5,480 bases of DNA from Deltaproteobacteria bacterium (GTDB lineage: Bacteria > Desulfobacterota > Desulfobacteria > Desulfobacterales > C00003060), in NCBI GenBank assembly GCA_019309815.1, contig JAFDFO010000156.1, forward strand, positions 1 through 5,480. The letters are read 5' to 3'. Position 1 is the first letter of the stretch; each line of letters begins with the position of its first letter. The notes beneath the pieces were generated by a model. That model had not been told where the DNA came from. It worked only from the letters and a program-made list of their open reading frames with translations, and ran no database searches. Shown here piece after piece: positions 4,087 to 5,480 of the stretch. Both the position numbers and the translations under genes were made by a program.

Positions 4087-5480
4087 TTAGACTACGATAT
4101 TTACAAGCTTATTCTGAACGACGATAACTTTCTTTAGTGGGCGGTCGGCGATGCGTTCCACAATTCTGTCATCGGACAGAGCAGCGGCCTTTATGGCCTC
4201 TTCATCCGCGTCAGCAGCAATATTGAAACGACTACGCACTTTGCCATTCACCTGGATGACGATCAGGATCTCGTCTTCTGCAATGGCTTCCTCACTGTAT
4301 GTGGGCCAGGAGACCTCAAGGATGCTTCCGGGATTGCCAAGGACTTCCCACAGCTCCTGTGACAGATGCGGCACGATGGGTGACAGCAGGACTATCACAG
4401 TCTCAAGTGCCAGTCTCAGAACTGGAGTCCCCTCTGACGACAGGAGGACCTCCTTCTTCACGGCTTGTATCGTGTTGACAAGTTCCATGACAGCACTAAT
4501 TGCTGTGTTGAAGTGAAACCTGGCATCAATATCATTCGTGACACGCTTGATGGTCTGATGCGTCTTTCTGTGAAGAGTTCTCAAGTCCTCAGGAGGCAGT
4601 GCATCCCCACTAAAAGGCGTCACTCCGGTAACGTCCGCAAGATGTTCTTCCACCAACCGCCACACTCTCTTGAGGAAACGATAAGCGCCTTCGACCCCCT
4701 GATCGCTCCAGTCGAGATCCCTTTCCGGCGGGGCTGCAAAGAGACAGAAGAGTCTTAGGGTGTCTGCCCCATACTGCTCTATCAAGGCATTCGGATCGAC
4801 CACGTTCCTTTTGGACTTGGACATCTTCTCGACCCGGCCAACTTCAACCTGGCTTGCACACTGCCTGCACGTTCGGCTCTCGCCCTGCTCCACAACGTCT
4901 TCAGGGTACAGAAAACCATGCTCAGGGCATTTTTGGGTTTCTTTGCACACCATGCCCTGGGTCAACAAGCGCGTAAAAGGCTCTTTGTACGTTACCAACC
5001 CAAAATCTTTCAGTACGCGAGTGAAATACCTGGAATAGAGGAGATGAAGAATCGCATGCTCGATACCCCCGATATACTGGTCCACCGGCATCCAGTACTC
5101 TACAGCTTCCTGGTCGAACATCCCGTCACCATGCCCCGGACTGCAGTATCGTTCAAAGTACCATGAGGACTCCACAAAGGTGTCCATGGTATCTGTCTCG
5201 CGGCTCGCCCCAGTGTCTCCACACTTGGGGCATGAGGTCTTCACAAAGCTCTCTAGTGTTAGAAGCGGAGATTTCCCGCCTTCCAGCATCTCAGCATCCT
5301 CCGGAAGCACAACCGGTAGGTCATTTTCCGGTACCGGGACGACCCCGCACTTGTCGCAATAGACAATCGGAATGGGGGCCCCCCAGTATCTCTGTCGAGA
5401 AATCCCCCAGTCCCTGAGCCTGAAGTTCACAGCTCTCTTGCCCATCTGCTTCTCTTCCAGATAGTCTGCGATCGCCTCCA
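4087..5480 (-). CDS. leuS: Leucyl-tRNA synthetase, C-terminal half (5' end outside the window)
   Basis: LeuRS charges tRNA-Leu with leucine, using ATP, in the cytoplasm. About 463 residues are visible, roughly the second half of a protein usually 810-880 long; the frame stays open to the right edge, beginning EAIADYLEEKQMGKRAV. The class Ia HIGH motif and most of the editing domain lie outside. Visible landmarks in order are RLRDWGISRQRYWGAPIPIVY; a CDKC...CPKC zinc-type pair; RETDTMDTFVESSWY; PVDQYIGGIEHAILHLLY; the catalytic KMSKS loop (VEKMSKSKRNVVDP, bases about 4813-4827); YGADTLRLF; VEGAYRFLKRVWRLV in the anticodon-binding helical domain; and the C-terminal domain with IQVNGKVRSRF and the terminal KLVNIVV. 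A Cys-rich insert (CPEH...CRQC) directly before KMSKS, absent from E. coli LeuRS, may bind zinc. The gene ends in TAA, immediately followed by a heptad repeat and lptE. An internal Met at 5445 is not the start. Confidence 0.98.
   Translation of the reverse strand, partial: EAIADYLEEKQMGKRAVNFRLRDWGISRQRYWGAPIPIVYCDKCGVVPVPENDLPVVLPEDAEMLEGGKSPLLTLESFVKTSCPKCGDTGASRETDTMDTFVESSWYFERYCSPGHGDGMFDQEAVEYWMPVDQYIGGIEHAILHLLYSRYFTRVLKDFGLVTYKEPFTRLLTQGMVCKETQKCPEHGFLYPEDVVEQGESRTCRQCASQVEVGRVEKMSKSKRNVVDPNALIEQYGADTLRLFCLFAAPPERDLDWSDQGVEGAYRFLKRVWRLVEEHLADVTGVTPFSGDALPPEDLRTLHRKTHQTIKRVTNDIDARFHFNTAISAVMELVNTIQAVKKEVLLSSEGTPVLRLALETVIVLLSPIVPHLSQELWEVLGNPGSILEVSWPTYSEEAIAEDEILIVIQVNGKVRSRFNIAADADEEAIKAAALSDDRIVERIADRPLKKVIVVQNKLVNIVV

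Noticed and set aside
1..5480. CRISPR array, transposase, tRNA/rRNA gene or defence system
   Set aside because: No regularly spaced long repeats, no mobile-element proteins and no structural RNA signature were seen on either strand.

Overview
The window reads as ordinary chromosomal DNA from a Gram-negative bacterium, most probably a Desulfobacterota (deltaproteobacterial) lineage. This assignment is an inference. It rests on the leuS-lptE pair, the style of the LptE and LeuRS sequences (LeuRS has a Cys-rich insert just before KMSKS), and short intergenic repeats of a kind I associate with that group. No database search was possible.

From right to left, the minus strand carries the 3' part of leuS (leucyl-tRNA synthetase, running off the right edge) and then lptE (outer-membrane LPS-assembly lipoprotein), with an array of 7-bp repeats at their junction. 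The plus-strand gene rpsT (ribosomal protein S20) converges on lptE. It has a near-consensus promoter, a good Shine-Dalgarno sequence and a TTG start. A 119-bp divergent region containing a second heptad-repeat array separates rpsT from murJ (lipid II flippase, minus strand). After murJ, a gap of about 290 bp holds a plausible minus-strand promoter with two abutting palindromes over its -10 region, then a leader with two further dyads. This precedes a two-gene ABC-2 polysaccharide export unit: a Wzm/TagG-like permease, then a Wzt/TagH-like ATPase whose N-terminal 96 codons reach the left edge. The gap between permease and ATPase holds a nested set of inverted repeats.

Functionally the window is dominated by envelope biogenesis. 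MurJ flips the peptidoglycan precursor, LptE helps place LPS in the outer membrane, and the ABC pair would export a surface polysaccharide such as O-antigen. Two translation genes (leuS, rpsT) are interspersed.

The most striking anomaly is a single in-frame TAG that splits the permease. Both sides lie in one frame and together have the length and motifs of a whole permease. The TAG sits where relatives usually carry Trp, so one G-to-A change (TGG to TAG) explains it. Nonsense mutation, sequence error, UAG suppression or recoding, and termination-reinitiation all remain open. I see no CRISPR array, transposase, tRNA, rRNA or clearly novel system. The best leads are the TAG, the tandem operator and the repeat families.
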